Shown one piece after another: positions 1 to 8,208 of a stretch of 64,000 nucleotides of DNA. A model generated the notes under the pieces. It was given only the letters and a program-made list of their open reading frames with translations, made no database searches and was not told where the DNA came from. The translations under genes were made by a program, and so were the position numbers. Every line of letters begins with the position of its first letter. Position 1 is the first letter of the stretch. The DNA lies in NCBI RefSeq assembly GCF_001905735.1, contig NZ_LISW01000002.1:1400426-1464425 (forward strand), written 5' to 3'. This DNA comes from Streptomyces sp. CB01249 (lineage in GTDB: Bacteria; Actinomycetota; Actinomycetes; Streptomycetales; Streptomycetaceae).

Positions 1-1967
1 TGCCGCACACGCTGACCTTCAGCACCAGCGACCCGGAGTACAACACCGACGTCCAGCTGAACATCCTGGCCAACCCCGGGGACGACCAGGGCGGCAAGCA
101 CACCGCCGAGGTCACCCTCTCGCCCGGCCGCTACTTCTACCACTGCACCATCCCGGGCCACAGCTCCATGACGGGCGTGCTGACGGTGACCGAGGGCGGC
201 GGCGGTGACGACACCACCGCGCCGGAGACCTCGGCGAAGGTGACCGGCACCCAGAACGCCGAGGGCCAGTACGTCGGTGCGGCGACCGTCGCGGTCACCG
301 CCACCGACGAGGGCTCCGGCGTGGACCGGATCGAGTACGCGGTGGGCGCCGACGGCGCCTGGCAGCCGTACACCGCGCCGGTCGTGGTGGACCAGGTCGG
401 CGAGCAGACCGTGCGCTACCGGGCGTTCGACAAGGCGGGCAACGCCGCCGCCGAGAAGAGCGAGACCTTCACGGTGGCCGCCCCGCCGACCGACGACACG
501 ACCGCGCCGGAGACCTCGGCGACGGTCAGCGGCGAGAAGGACGCGAACGGCGATTACATCGACATGGCGACGGTGACCGTCACCGCCTCCGACACCGGTT
601 CCGGCGTCAACACCATCGAGTACGCCGTCGGTTCGGACGGTGCCTGGCAGCCGTACACCGGGCCGGTGATGGTGCACCAGGTCGGCGAACAGACCGTGCG
701 CTACCGGGCCACCGACAAGGCGGGCAACGCGGCCGCCGAGAAGAACGTGCGGTTCACCGTCGTGGCCGCCCCGCCGCAGGACACCACGCCGCCGGTGACC
801 GGCGCCACCGTCACGGGCACGAAGAACTCCGCCGGGGCCTACGTCGGCCGCGCGGAGGTCGGCGTCAGCGCCACCGACGAGGGCGGTTCCGGCGTGGCCG
901 GGACGGAGTACTCCCTGGACGCGGGGCCGTACCTGGCCTACACCGCGCCCGTGGTGGTCGACCGGGCCGGGCGGCACACCGTCGCCTACCGCGCGACGGA
1001 CAAGGCGGGCAACACCTCGGAGCCGCTGAGCGTCAGCTTCTCGGTGGTGTCCGGCGGCGGGGTGCCGGCGCCGGGCTGCCCGGAGTACGACGAGCGGCTC
1101 ACCGTGATCGTCGGCACGGTCGACACGGGCGTGCCGAACCGGGTGACCAACAACCGGTGCCGGATCAACGAGTTGATCGAGGACGAGAAGGAGTGGACGT
1201 CCCAGGCGCTCTTCATCAAGCACGTGGGCGAGGTCACGGCCGCGCTGAAGGCCGAGGGCGTCGTCGACCAGCGCGAGGTGAAGGCGATCAAGCAGGCGGC
1301 CCGCGCGTCCGGCATCGGCACCCCGGGTCAGACGGACGGCTACCGCACGATCCTCGGCGAGGACCCGGCCACCTTCGCCAAGTGGGAGCAGGTGGGCGGC
1401 GGTTCGTTCACGCGCAACGAGGACGGCTCGATCACCAGCGGGACCACCAAGGACGGGCTGGGCATGCTCTGGTTCCCGGAGCGCACCTACGGGGACTTCT
1501 CGCTCAAGCTCCAGTGGCGGGACGACGCCCCGGGCACGGCCAATGCCAACGGCGGCATCTTCGTGCGCTTCCCGCAGATCCACGACCACCCCGAGGAGCC
1601 GCGCCCGGAGTGGGCGGCGATCAAGTACGGGCACGAGATCCAGGCGTTCGACAGCCCGAGCGGCGACATGTACAAGTCGGGGTCGGTCTACGGCTTCGAC
1701 CGGGTGGGCCTCGCCGGCGCCCAGGTGACCGAGAAGGGCACCTGGAACGACTACGAGATCCGGGTGGTGGACCAGCACTTCTCGGTCTTCCGCAACGGCG
1801 TCCTGATCAACGAGTTCGACAACACCGGCGGTCAGGACTTCTACCCGGCGCGCGGGGACGACCCCGGCACCGACGGGCGGCGCTGGGCGGCCGGCTACAT
1901 CGGGCTGCAGGTGCACAGCACGTCGGACGTCATCTCCTACCGGGACGTCCGGGTCAAGGATCTGTAG
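1..1967 (+). CDS. Secreted cupredoxin / Ig-like repeat / DUF1080 protein (5' end missing)
   Basis: The reading frame is open from the window edge (frame of position 3), so the N-terminus lies outside. It begins in a cupredoxin (plastocyanin-like) domain: the run YFYHCTIPGHSSM at about 135-172 carries the Cys, His and Met expected for a type 1 copper site. Three repeats of about 95 residues follow (about 200-480, 490-770, 780-1050), each starting near DTTxPxT and ending in RATDKAGN, typical of OmpL47/bacterial Ig-like modules. A Cys-containing linker leads to a C-terminal DUF1080 (3-keto-disaccharide hydrolase, concanavalin-like) domain from about 1350 to the TAG stop. It is probably extracellular and acts on carbohydrate; the copper domain could be redox-active or structural. 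A hairpin terminator follows at 1985-2021. Confidence 0.85.
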   Translation, partial: PHTLTFSTSDPEYNTDVQLNILANPGDDQGGKHTAEVTLSPGRYFYHCTIPGHSSMTGVLTVTEGGGGDDTTAPETSAKVTGTQNAEGQYVGAATVAVTATDEGSGVDRIEYAVGADGAWQPYTAPVVVDQVGEQTVRYRAFDKAGNAAAEKSETFTVAAPPTDDTTAPETSATVSGEKDANGDYIDMATVTVTASDTGSGVNTIEYAVGSDGAWQPYTGPVMVHQVGEQTVRYRATDKAGNAAAEKNVRFTVVAAPPQDTTPPVTGATVTGTKNSAGAYVGRAEVGVSATDEGGSGVAGTEYSLDAGPYLAYTAPVVVDRAGRHTVAYRATDKAGNTSEPLSVSFSVVSGGGVPAPGCPEYDERLTVIVGTVDTGVPNRVTNNRCRINELIEDEKEWTSQALFIKHVGEVTAALKAEGVVDQREVKAIKQAARASGIGTPGQTDGYRTILGEDPATFAKWEQVGGGSFTRNEDGSITSGTTKDGLGMLWFPERTYGDFSLKLQWRDDAPGTANANGGIFVRFPQIHDHPEEPRPEWAAIKYGHEIQAFDSPSGDMYKSGSVYGFDRVGLAGAQVTEKGTWNDYEIRVVDQHFSVFRNGVLINEFDNTGGQDFYPARGDDPGTDGRRWAAGYIGLQVHSTSDVISYRDVRVKDL

Positions 1968-1984
1968 GGCCACAGCAAGGGGCT

Positions 1985-2021
1985 CCGAGCCGGGTCAGGA
2001 CTGCTTCCTGGCCCGGCTCGG
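1985..2021 (+). terminator. Hairpin terminator after the DUF1080 gene
   Basis: CCGAGCCGGG (1985-1994) pairs with CCCGGCTCGG (2012-2021), with an inner CAGG/CCTG stem. There is no strong T tract, as is usual in Streptomyces. Confidence 0.7.
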
Positions 2022-2041
2022 CTGCGCGGCCTCGGCATTTT

Positions 2042-2056
2042 TTGCCGCACCGGCAA
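2042..2056. promoter_or_regulatory. 15-bp palindrome upstream of the reductase-methyltransferase gene
   Basis: TTGCCG-CAC-CGGCAA is a perfect dyad 58 bp before the ATG of the downstream gene. It has the size and position of a repressor operator. No regulator gene is adjacent, so the cognate protein is unknown. Confidence 0.4.
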
Positions 2057-2114
2057 GGATGTTTGCTGTACGGGCGGACTGTGCGCACCATCTCCGTACA
2101 TGGAGGAGGTTCGC

Positions 2115-3689
2115 ATGAGCGACAACACGCAGGCGTACGACGTAGTGGTGATCGGTGGCGGGGCCGCCGGGCTGAGCGGGGCGTTGGCCCTGGGGCGGGC
2201 GCGGCGGTCCGTGCTGGTGATCGACGCGGGGGACCCGCGCAACGCGCCCGCGTCGCACATCCACAACTACCTGGGGCGCGAGGGCACCCCGCCCGGCGAG
2301 CTGCTGGCCATCGGGCGGGACGAGGTCGCCGGGTACGGGGTCGAGGTCGTGACCGGCGAGGTCACCGTGGTCGAGCGGCTGCCGGAGGACTCCGGGTTCC
2401 GGGTCGTACGCGGCGACGGCGCGACCGTCACGGCGCGGCGGCTGCTGGTCACGACCGGGCTGACCGACGAGCTCCCGCCGATCCCGGGCCTGGCCGAGCG
2501 GTGGGGCCACGAGGTGCTGCACTGCCCGTACTGCCACGGCTGGGAGGTGCGGGACGCGGCGATCGGCGTCATCGCCACCAGCCCCATGGCCGTGCACCAG
2601 GCGCTGCTGTGGCGGCAGTGGAGCGAGGACGTCACGCTCTTCCTGCACGACGGGCCCGAGCCCTCCGACGAGGAGTACGAGCAGCTCGCCGCGCGCGGCA
2701 TCGCGGTCGTGGACGGCGAGGTGGCAGGGCTGGAGGTGACCGGCGACCGGCTGACCGGCGTCCGCCTCGCGGGCGGCCGGGTGGTCGAGCGGGCGGCCGT
2801 GGTCGTCCAGACGAGGCTCACGGCGCGGTCCGGCGTACTGGAGAGCCTGGGGCTGCGCCCCGTACCGCTGGAGATGGGCGGGCAGGTGATCGGTTCGTAC
2901 ATCGAGGCGGACCCGGCGGGCGCGACGGAGGCGGCCAACGTGTGGGTGGCCGGGAACGTGACCGGTCTCCTGGACCAGGTCATCGGCGCGGCGGCCGCCG
3001 GGCTCAAGGCGGGCGCGGCCATCAACGGGGACCTGGTCATGGAGGACACCCGGCGCGCCGTGCGGGCCCGCAACGCGCCCTCCGACGCGGAGATGTGGGA
3101 CGACCGCTACCGCGAGAGCCACCGCATCTGGAGCGGCAAGCCCAACACCGTGCTCGTCCGCGAGGTCGAGGACCTGGCGCCGGGCCGGGCGCTGGACCTG
3201 GGCTGCGGGGAGGGCGCGGACGCGGTCTGGCTGGCGGGCCGGGGTTGGCAGGTCACCGCGACGGACATCTCGCGCGTGGCGCTCGGCCGGGCCGCCGAGC
3301 ACGCGGCGGAGGCCGGGGTCGCCGACCGGGTGGACTGGCAGTTCCACGACCTGGGCGCCACCTTCCCCGAAGGGGCGTACGACCTGGTCTCGGCGCAGTT
3401 CCTGCACTCCATGGGCGACCTGCCCCGGGAACGCATCCTGCACCGTGCGGCCCGCGCGGTCGCCCCGGGCGGGGTGCTGCTGATCGTCGGGCACGCGGGC
3501 TTCCCGGCCTGGGACGACCGGCACGCCGACATGAAGCTGCCGACGCCCGACGAGGTGCTGGCCCAGCTGGAACTGCCCGAGGGGGAGTGGGAGGTGCTGC
3601 TCAGCGAGGAGCACGAGCGCGTCCAGAACGACCCGGACGGCAACCCCACCACCCGTACGGACAACGCCCTGAAGGTCAGGCGGCGTTGA
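2115..3689 (+). CDS. Thioredoxin reductase-like FAD oxidoreductase fused to a SAM methyltransferase
   Basis: The 524-residue product has two enzymes in one chain. Residues 8-315 form a thioredoxin-reductase-like flavoprotein: the FAD-binding GGGAAGLSG lies at 14-22, a redox CPYC pair at 137-140, and the C-terminal FAD region VWVAGNVTG at 277-284. Residues about 322-524 form a class I methyltransferase with motif I DLGCGEGAD (361-369) and a second acidic strand ATDIS. This reductase class includes dithiol oxidases such as GliT/HlmI as well as TrxB; the fused methyltransferase suggests thiol or metalloid methylation, which is inference. The ATG at 2115 was chosen over 2100 because GGAGGAGG sits at 2102-2109. 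The gene appears monocistronic. Confidence 0.85.
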   Translation: MSDNTQAYDVVVIGGGAAGLSGALALGRARRSVLVIDAGDPRNAPASHIHNYLGREGTPPGELLAIGRDEVAGYGVEVVTGEVTVVERLPEDSGFRVVRGDGATVTARRLLVTTGLTDELPPIPGLAERWGHEVLHCPYCHGWEVRDAAIGVIATSPMAVHQALLWRQWSEDVTLFLHDGPEPSDEEYEQLAARGIAVVDGEVAGLEVTGDRLTGVRLAGGRVVERAAVVVQTRLTARSGVLESLGLRPVPLEMGGQVIGSYIEADPAGATEAANVWVAGNVTGLLDQVIGAAAAGLKAGAAINGDLVMEDTRRAVRARNAPSDAEMWDDRYRESHRIWSGKPNTVLVREVEDLAPGRALDLGCGEGADAVWLAGRGWQVTATDISRVALGRAAEHAAEAGVADRVDWQFHDLGATFPEGAYDLVSAQFLHSMGDLPRERILHRAARAVAPGGVLLIVGHAGFPAWDDRHADMKLPTPDEVLAQLELPEGEWEVLLSEEHERVQNDPDGNPTTRTDNALKVRRR

Positions 3690-3771
3690 CCGCGCGTACA
3701 GGACCGGATCTGACCTAATGCGCTCGTACTGTCGGTTCTGACGGCGGAACGGAACGACGGAAGGCAGAACC

Positions 3772-4314
3772 ATGAACGCCAGCGGGACGGCCATCGCGAA
3801 CACCGGCTCGGACGAGCGGGCGGACCTCCTGGAAGCGCTGGGCAAGCAGCGGCACTTCCTGCGATTCACCACCCGCGACCTGACCGACGAGCAGGCCGGG
3901 CAGCGGACCACGAAGAGCGAGTTGTGTCTCGGCGGCCTGATCAAGCACGTGACCTCGGTCGAGCGGGGCTGGGCCGGGTTCATCGTGGAGGGCGCCGCCG
4001 CGATGCCGGACTTCAACAAGATGACCGAGGCTGACTTCGCCCAGCGGGCCGACGAGTTCAGGATGCTGCCGGGCGAGACGCTGGCGGGTGTCCTCGACGC
4101 CTACGAGAAGGTGGCGGCGGCGACCGACGAACTGGTCGCCTCGCTGCCGGACCTGGGCGCCGCGCACGCGCTGCCGAAGGCCCCCTGGTTCGACGGGGAC
4201 GCGAAGTGGTCGGCCCGCAGGACGCTGATGCACATCATCGCGGAGACCGCGCAGCACGCGGGCCACGCGGACATCATCCGGGAATCCCTGGACGGCTCGA
4301 AGTCCATGGGCTGA
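3772..4314 (+). CDS. DinB-like (DUF664 / MDMPI type) protein
   Basis: 180 residues with the DinB/maleylpyruvate-isomerase-like four-helix pattern. An N-terminal helix contains ERADLLEALGKQRHFL, a His-bearing helix contains GGLIKHVTSVERGW, and the C-terminal helix ends in LMHIIAETAQHAGHADIIRE. These His residues correspond to the metal-binding triad of the superfamily. DUF664 members are often mycothiol- or thiol-dependent transferases, but the substrate cannot be read from sequence. GGAAGG at 3760-3765 precedes the ATG. The next gene begins 30 bp after its stop. Confidence 0.8.
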   Translation: MNASGTAIANTGSDERADLLEALGKQRHFLRFTTRDLTDEQAGQRTTKSELCLGGLIKHVTSVERGWAGFIVEGAAAMPDFNKMTEADFAQRADEFRMLPGETLAGVLDAYEKVAAATDELVASLPDLGAAHALPKAPWFDGDAKWSARRTLMHIIAETAQHAGHADIIRESLDGSKSMG

Positions 4315-4344
4315 GGTGGCCCGCGCGGCGGCACAATGGCGCGC

Positions 4345-4863
4345 ATGGATGCCGAAGTCGCCGCGCTGATAGGGGCCGCCGTCGGCTCGCTCACCACTCT
4401 GGGGGCGGCCTTCGTCACCGGGCGGACGGCGGCCCGCTCCCAGTACGACCAGTGGCGCAGACAGCACCGCAGGGACGCGTATGTGGCGTACCTCGGGGCC
4501 CTGCACGACCGGGACATCGCCCTGGACGCCGTCTTCGAGGCGCTGCGGCCGGAGCGGCCGGACCTGGTGGCGGTGGACGAGCGGGTGGCGGTGTTCGTCG
4601 GCCTGGCCCGCGAGGTGCACCGGGCCGCCGAGGTCGTCCTCGTGGAGGGGCCGGACGCCATGGTGGCGGCGGTCGGCGGGGTGGGCCGGGCGTCCGGCGA
4701 GCGCGCCGAGCTCATGCGGCGGATGGTCGCGGACGCCCGCGCCGGGGACACCACGCACAAGGCCGCGCACACCGCGCTGGCCGCCCGGCGCGACGAGGCC
4801 CTCCACCGGACGGTGAAGGGCCTTCGTGCTGCCGCCGCGCGCGTGCTGGACGCGCCGCGCTGA
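4345..4863 (+). CDS. Small membrane-anchored protein of unknown function
   Basis: 172 residues. An N-terminal hydrophobic segment (about residues 5-25, VAALIGAAVGSLTTLGAAF) is probably one membrane anchor. It is followed by a charged, mostly helical domain with many Arg, Glu and Ala residues, including a WRRQHRRDAYVAYLGALHDRD helix. I do not recognise a family with a known role. Two in-frame ATGs exist (4336, 4345). The second is preferred because CACAAT at 4332-4337 is placed like a -10 box 7 bases before it and no ribosome binding site is present, so the transcript may be leaderless. It converges with yceI with only 5 bp between stops. Confidence 0.6.
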   Translation: MDAEVAALIGAAVGSLTTLGAAFVTGRTAARSQYDQWRRQHRRDAYVAYLGALHDRDIALDAVFEALRPERPDLVAVDERVAVFVGLAREVHRAAEVVLVEGPDAMVAAVGGVGRASGERAELMRRMVADARAGDTTHKAAHTALAARRDEALHRTVKGLRAAAARVLDAPR

Positions 4864-4868
4864 GGGGA

Positions 4869-5489
4869 TTACGCCTGCGGGGCGGCCTTGATCGCGGAGA
4901 TGTCGAAGTTCAGCTTCACCTTGTCGCTGACCATGACGCCACCGGTCTCCAGTGCCGCGTTCCAGGTCAGGCCCCAGTCGGAGCGCAGGATCTCGGCGCC
5001 GCCCTCGAAGCCGACGCGCTCGTTGCCGTAGACGTCCTTCGCGGAGCCGTTGAACTCCAGGTCGATGGCGAGCGGGCGGGTGACGTCCTTGATGGTCAGG
5101 TCGCCGGTGACGCGGTACTTGTCGCCGCCCAGCTGCTCGGCGGAGGTCGAGCGGAACGTCATCAGGGGGAACTTCTCGGCGTCGAAGAAGTCGCCGCTCA
5201 CCAGGTGGCCGTCGCGGTCCTTGATGCCGGTGTCCACGCTGGCGATCTTCACGTCGATCGAGGCCGTGGAGTTGGCCGGGTCGCTGCCGTCGAGCTTCAG
5301 GGAACCCTCGTGCTCGGCGAAGGAGCCGCGTACGTTGGTGACCATGGCGTGACGCACGGTGAAGCCGATGCTGCTGTGCGCCGGGTCGATCGCGTAGTCG
5401 CCCGTGAGAGCCGCCAGGGCGGGGTCGACGTCGGCCGTGGTCGTGGCGGTGGCAGCGGCGTTGTCGGACTTGCGGTTGAACAGAGCCAT
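4869..5489 (-). CDS. YceI family lipid-binding-like protein
   Basis: 206 residues matching the YceI lipocalin-like fold: YAIDPAHSSIGFTVRHAMVTNVRGSF near residues 31-56 is the family signature, followed by ASIDVKIASVDTG, HLVSGDFFDAEKFPLMTF and TIKDVTRPLAIDLEF. YceI proteins bind isoprenoid or other lipids. This copy has no signal peptide (it starts MALFNRKSDN), so it is probably cytoplasmic, unlike E. coli YceI. GAGGAGG at 5494-5500 supports the ATG. A promoter with repeated GTTyAA motifs lies upstream, suggesting repressor control. Confidence 0.93.
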   Translation of the reverse strand: MALFNRKSDNAAATATTTADVDPALAALTGDYAIDPAHSSIGFTVRHAMVTNVRGSFAEHEGSLKLDGSDPANSTASIDVKIASVDTGIKDRDGHLVSGDFFDAEKFPLMTFRSTSAEQLGGDKYRVTGDLTIKDVTRPLAIDLEFNGSAKDVYGNERVGFEGGAEILRSDWGLTWNAALETGGVMVSDKVKLNFDISAIKAAPQA

Positions 5490-5530
5490 GGCTCCTCCTC
5501 AAAGACCTGGCCGAGTGGGCTCGACCTGTT

Positions 5531-5581
5531 GTTTAACCTTCAACGACTTCGACTGTAGACCCATCTTGTTCAAAGTTCAAC
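5531..5581 (-). promoter_or_regulatory. yceI promoter with two 14-bp operator-like repeats
   Basis: Read on the minus strand, TTGAAC (5575-5580) and TACAGT (5552-5557) are spaced by exactly 17 bp and form a good sigma-70-type promoter. A 14-bp motif GTTyAAmsTTCAAC occurs twice on the plus strand: GTTCAAAGTTCAAC (5568-5581), overlapping the -35, and GTTTAACCTTCAAC (5531-5544), near the expected start point. A repressor binding both, for example MarR type, would block transcription. The promoter is seen; its regulator is inferred and not encoded nearby. Confidence 0.6.
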
Positions 5582-5714
5582 ATCTACGACGGGGGTCGTC
5601 GCGGCGTCCGCGATCTGTTCACGCGGCCGTTACGTGAGGCCCCCTGGCGACGCGCGTAGAACTGCGGCACCATCGCTCCTGCCCCTTTGTCATGCACAGG
5701 AGGAGAGTCCCCCC

Positions 5715-6254
5715 ATGGTCTTCCACGCGCCTCAGGTCTCCCGGATGACGCTGCGCCCCGTCCTGACCGCCCTCGCCCTGGTGCTCGGCGTCCTCTTCGC
5801 GCCCGGCTTCGGCCTGGTGAGCGGCACGACCGACGCGTACGCCGTCACCAAGCTCACCCACAGCCAGGCGACCTCCCGCTTCAGCTCGTCCGGCGTCACC
5901 TGGTCGTCCTCCGGCGGCTGTTCCAACCGGAACGTCTCCACCTGCACCTCGTTCGACCAGCTCAACCTGCCGACCGCCCAGGGCGCCCAGACCCTGAAGA
6001 GCGCCACCGGCTGCGCCCTGAACATCACCGGCGGCACGGAGACCGGGCACGCCAGCGGCACGTACTCGCACTGGAACGGCTACAAGCTCGACTTCGGCAA
6101 GACCACCTGTCTCACCAACTACATCAAGAGCGCGTTCACTTACATCGGCCTGCGCGGTGACGGCGCCCCCCAGTACAAGTCCGGCTCCGGCAACGTCTAC
6201 GCCGACGAGGGCAACCACTGGGACGTGACCTACTACAACTGCGGCGGCTGCTGA
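5715..6254 (+). CDS. Secreted M15-like zinc peptidase candidate
   Basis: 179 residues with a Sec signal peptide (hydrophobic 15-35, likely cleaved near AYA at 41-43). The mature part has six Cys and a pattern resembling M15 zinc D-Ala-D-Ala peptidases: SHWNGYKLD gives H119 and D126 with the same seven-residue step as H154/D161 of the Streptomyces albus G carboxypeptidase. EGNHW gives E165 and H168, the E-x-x-H arrangement seen in VanX-type enzymes. It therefore may cut peptidoglycan peptides outside the cell. The function is inferred from these residues only. The start at 5715 is fixed by AGGAGGAG at 5698-5705; an upstream in-frame start at 5634 lacks one. Confidence 0.6.
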   Translation: MVFHAPQVSRMTLRPVLTALALVLGVLFAPGFGLVSGTTDAYAVTKLTHSQATSRFSSSGVTWSSSGGCSNRNVSTCTSFDQLNLPTAQGAQTLKSATGCALNITGGTETGHASGTYSHWNGYKLDFGKTTCLTNYIKSAFTYIGLRGDGAPQYKSGSGNVYADEGNHWDVTYYNCGGC

Positions 6255-6330
6255 CCCGGCCTCCTCGCGCGGGTGCTCCGCCCGTCCGGGCGGGGCGCCC
6301 GCGTTCCCCGTACCCCCCACAGGAGTCGCC

Positions 6331-7398
6331 ATGAACGCACTGAATCCGAGCCGCCGCGCCCTGCTGCGCACCGGCGCCGGGGCCGCCCTCGCCGCCGCCG
6401 GACTCGCGGCCGGCGCCCCCGCCGCGAACGCCGCCTCCCTCGTCACCGGCGGCAAGGTCCGCAACCTCACCGGCCCGGCGGAGACCGGCCGCTTCGCCGC
6501 GCCCTGGACCGACCTGGGCATCCCGGCCCGCTGCCCCGACGGCTCGATGCTCCTCGTCTGCGGGGACACCTTCGACGGCGGCGGGGTCGGCGGACCCGAC
6601 TGGCGCGCCCCGGTCGGCCTCCGGGTCTCGAACCCCTCGCTCGGCTCCCTCGTCATCGACGGGAGCGTCGGTGGGGCCCATGCCAACGGGCTCGTCCCCG
6701 AGGGCCACGCGGGCGGCACCACGGCCATCCCGTCCGACGTGTTCACCGTCGGCTCCACGATGTACATGCACCTGATGCGCGGGGTCATCTACCGCACCCA
6801 CCACTCGGACTTCTGGCGCTCCGACGACAACGGCAACACCTGGCAGTACCTCTGCCAGTGGCCGGGCGACCAGTACGGCGGCCAGTTCCAGCAGAAGACG
6901 TACGCGGTCGCCGACGACGGGTACTGCTACGTCCTGTCCACCGCCTTCAACCGGGACATCACCTCGGGGCTGCTGCTCCACCGCGTACGGCAGGACGCCC
7001 TCGGCAACCCCGCCGCCTACCAGCCCTGGGGTTACGCGGGCGGGGCCTGGGCCTGGGGGAACGCGCCGACCACCATCACCGCGGCCCGCCGCTGGGGCGA
7101 GATCTGCTTCCGGGCCATGGGCGGCAAGTACGCCCTCACCTGGCTCAACATGGCCCCGCTCGACATCAGGGCGCAGGTCTTCGCGCTGCCCACGTCGAAC
7201 CTGTTCGCCACCCCGGAGCAGACCGTGATCGTGCCGACCGTCCCCGGCCTGGAGGTGGGCAACGCGGTCGCCAGCCCGTACGGCGGCTTCATCGTCCCCG
7301 GCTCGACGTTCGCGGACTTCCACCTCGCCGTCAGCCAGTGGTTCGACAACCAGAACTACCGGGTCATGCAGTACCGCATCAACGGACTCGCGGCCTGA
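6331..7398 (+). CDS. Tat-exported DUF4185 domain protein
   Basis: 355 residues. The N-terminus SRRALLRTGAGAALAAAGLAAG carries a twin-arginine signal with a probable cleavage site after residue 34. The mature part matches the DUF4185 beta-propeller-like family, with CPDGSMLLVCGDTFDG, FWRSDDNGNTWQ and a C-terminal FHLAVSQWFDNQNYRVMQYRIN. Relatives are linked to glycan or cell-wall hydrolysis, but I cannot assign an activity. It lies 76 bp after the M15-like gene on the same strand and may share its transcript. An ATG with ACAGGAG at 6319-6325 is used. A bidirectional terminator follows. Confidence 0.85.
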   Translation: MNALNPSRRALLRTGAGAALAAAGLAAGAPAANAASLVTGGKVRNLTGPAETGRFAAPWTDLGIPARCPDGSMLLVCGDTFDGGGVGGPDWRAPVGLRVSNPSLGSLVIDGSVGGAHANGLVPEGHAGGTTAIPSDVFTVGSTMYMHLMRGVIYRTHHSDFWRSDDNGNTWQYLCQWPGDQYGGQFQQKTYAVADDGYCYVLSTAFNRDITSGLLLHRVRQDALGNPAAYQPWGYAGGAWAWGNAPTTITAARRWGEICFRAMGGKYALTWLNMAPLDIRAQVFALPTSNLFATPEQTVIVPTVPGLEVGNAVASPYGGFIVPGSTFADFHLAVSQWFDNQNYRVMQYRINGLAA

Positions 7399-7399
7399 A

Positions 7400-7443
7400 C
7401 GCGTGAAGGCGCCCCACCCGGAAGGGCGGGGCGCCTTCACGCG
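7400..7443. terminator. Bidirectional terminator between convergent genes
   Basis: A perfect 16-bp inverted repeat: CGCGTGAAGGCGCCCC (7400-7415) and its complement (7428-7443), loop of 12. It lies between the DUF4185 gene and cutC, whose 3' ends face each other. Confidence 0.9.
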
Positions 7444-7452
7444 CCGGACAGG

Positions 7453-8208
7453 TCAGACCGCCGCGTCCAGAGCCCGGCGGGCCCCGGCGACGACCTCGGG
7501 ATCGGTGACGAAGTGGGTGTCCTGTGCGGCGGACGTGCCGCCCGCACCCATCGGAACCCAGGTGCCGCCGGGCCGGCGCGGCGCGCGGGCCTTCGCGGAG
7601 AGGTGGACGGAGGCGACACCGGCCGCGGCCAGCGCCGGGATGTCGGCGAGGCGTACACCGCCACCGGCCATCACCTCCACCCCCGGGGCGGCGGCGACCA
7701 TCGCGGCGATCGCATGCAGCCCCTCGGCCGCGGCGGGCGCGCCGCCCGAAGTGAGGACCCGGGTCAGGCCGAGGGAGGGCAGCAGCGCGGCGGTGGCCAC
7801 CGGGTCCGCGGACTGGTCGACGGCCCGGTGCAGGGTCACCTCCACCGGGCGGCCCGAGGCGCGGGCCGCGTCGGCGAGCCGGGCGACCGCTTCGGTGTCC
7901 AGGGCGCCGTCGGCGGTGAGCGCGCCGATGACCACCCCGGAGGCGCCGGAAGCGATGACCGACCGGACCTCGGCGGCCATGAGGGTGACCTCCTCCGCGT
8001 CGTGGACGAAGTCGCCGGGCCGGCACCGCACCAGCACCTGCACCGGCAGCCCCTCCGCGGCGACCGCCTCGACCAGAGCGGCCGACGGGGTCAGACCGCC
8101 CAGCTCCAGCGCGGTGCACAGCTCGACCCGGTCGGCGCCGTTCTCGCGGGCGGCGCGGGCACCGGCCGGTGAGGTGACGGCGATCTCCAGGGCGGGCCGG
8201 GGGCTCAT
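7453..8208 (-). CDS. cutC: CutC family TIM-barrel protein
   Basis: 251 residues, full length for CutC. The family pattern is clear: LEIAVTSPAGARAARENGADRVELCTALELGGLTPS at the N-terminus, VLVRCRPGDFVH, VTLHRAVDQS, RVLTSGGAPAA and VEVMAGGGVR. CutC is annotated as copper homeostasis, but the E. coli copper phenotype has been attributed to the MicL small RNA inside the gene, so the enzyme role is open. Here it overlaps the M81 peptidase gene by 4 bp (ATGA), so it is translated with it and probably serves the same pathway, not a copper response. Confidence 0.93.
   Translation of the reverse strand: MSPRPALEIAVTSPAGARAARENGADRVELCTALELGGLTPSAALVEAVAAEGLPVQVLVRCRPGDFVHDAEEVTLMAAEVRSVIASGASGVVIGALTADGALDTEAVARLADAARASGRPVEVTLHRAVDQSADPVATAALLPSLGLTRVLTSGGAPAAAEGLHAIAAMVAAAPGVEVMAGGGVRLADIPALAAAGVASVHLSAKARAPRRPGGTWVPMGAGGTSAAQDTHFVTDPEVVAGARRALDAAV

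Noticed and set aside
1157..3718. 853-codon plus-strand frame bridging the DUF1080 and reductase genes
   Set aside because: It crosses a terminator and two well-supported genes in another frame; the product is Arg/Gly/Pro-rich with no domain.
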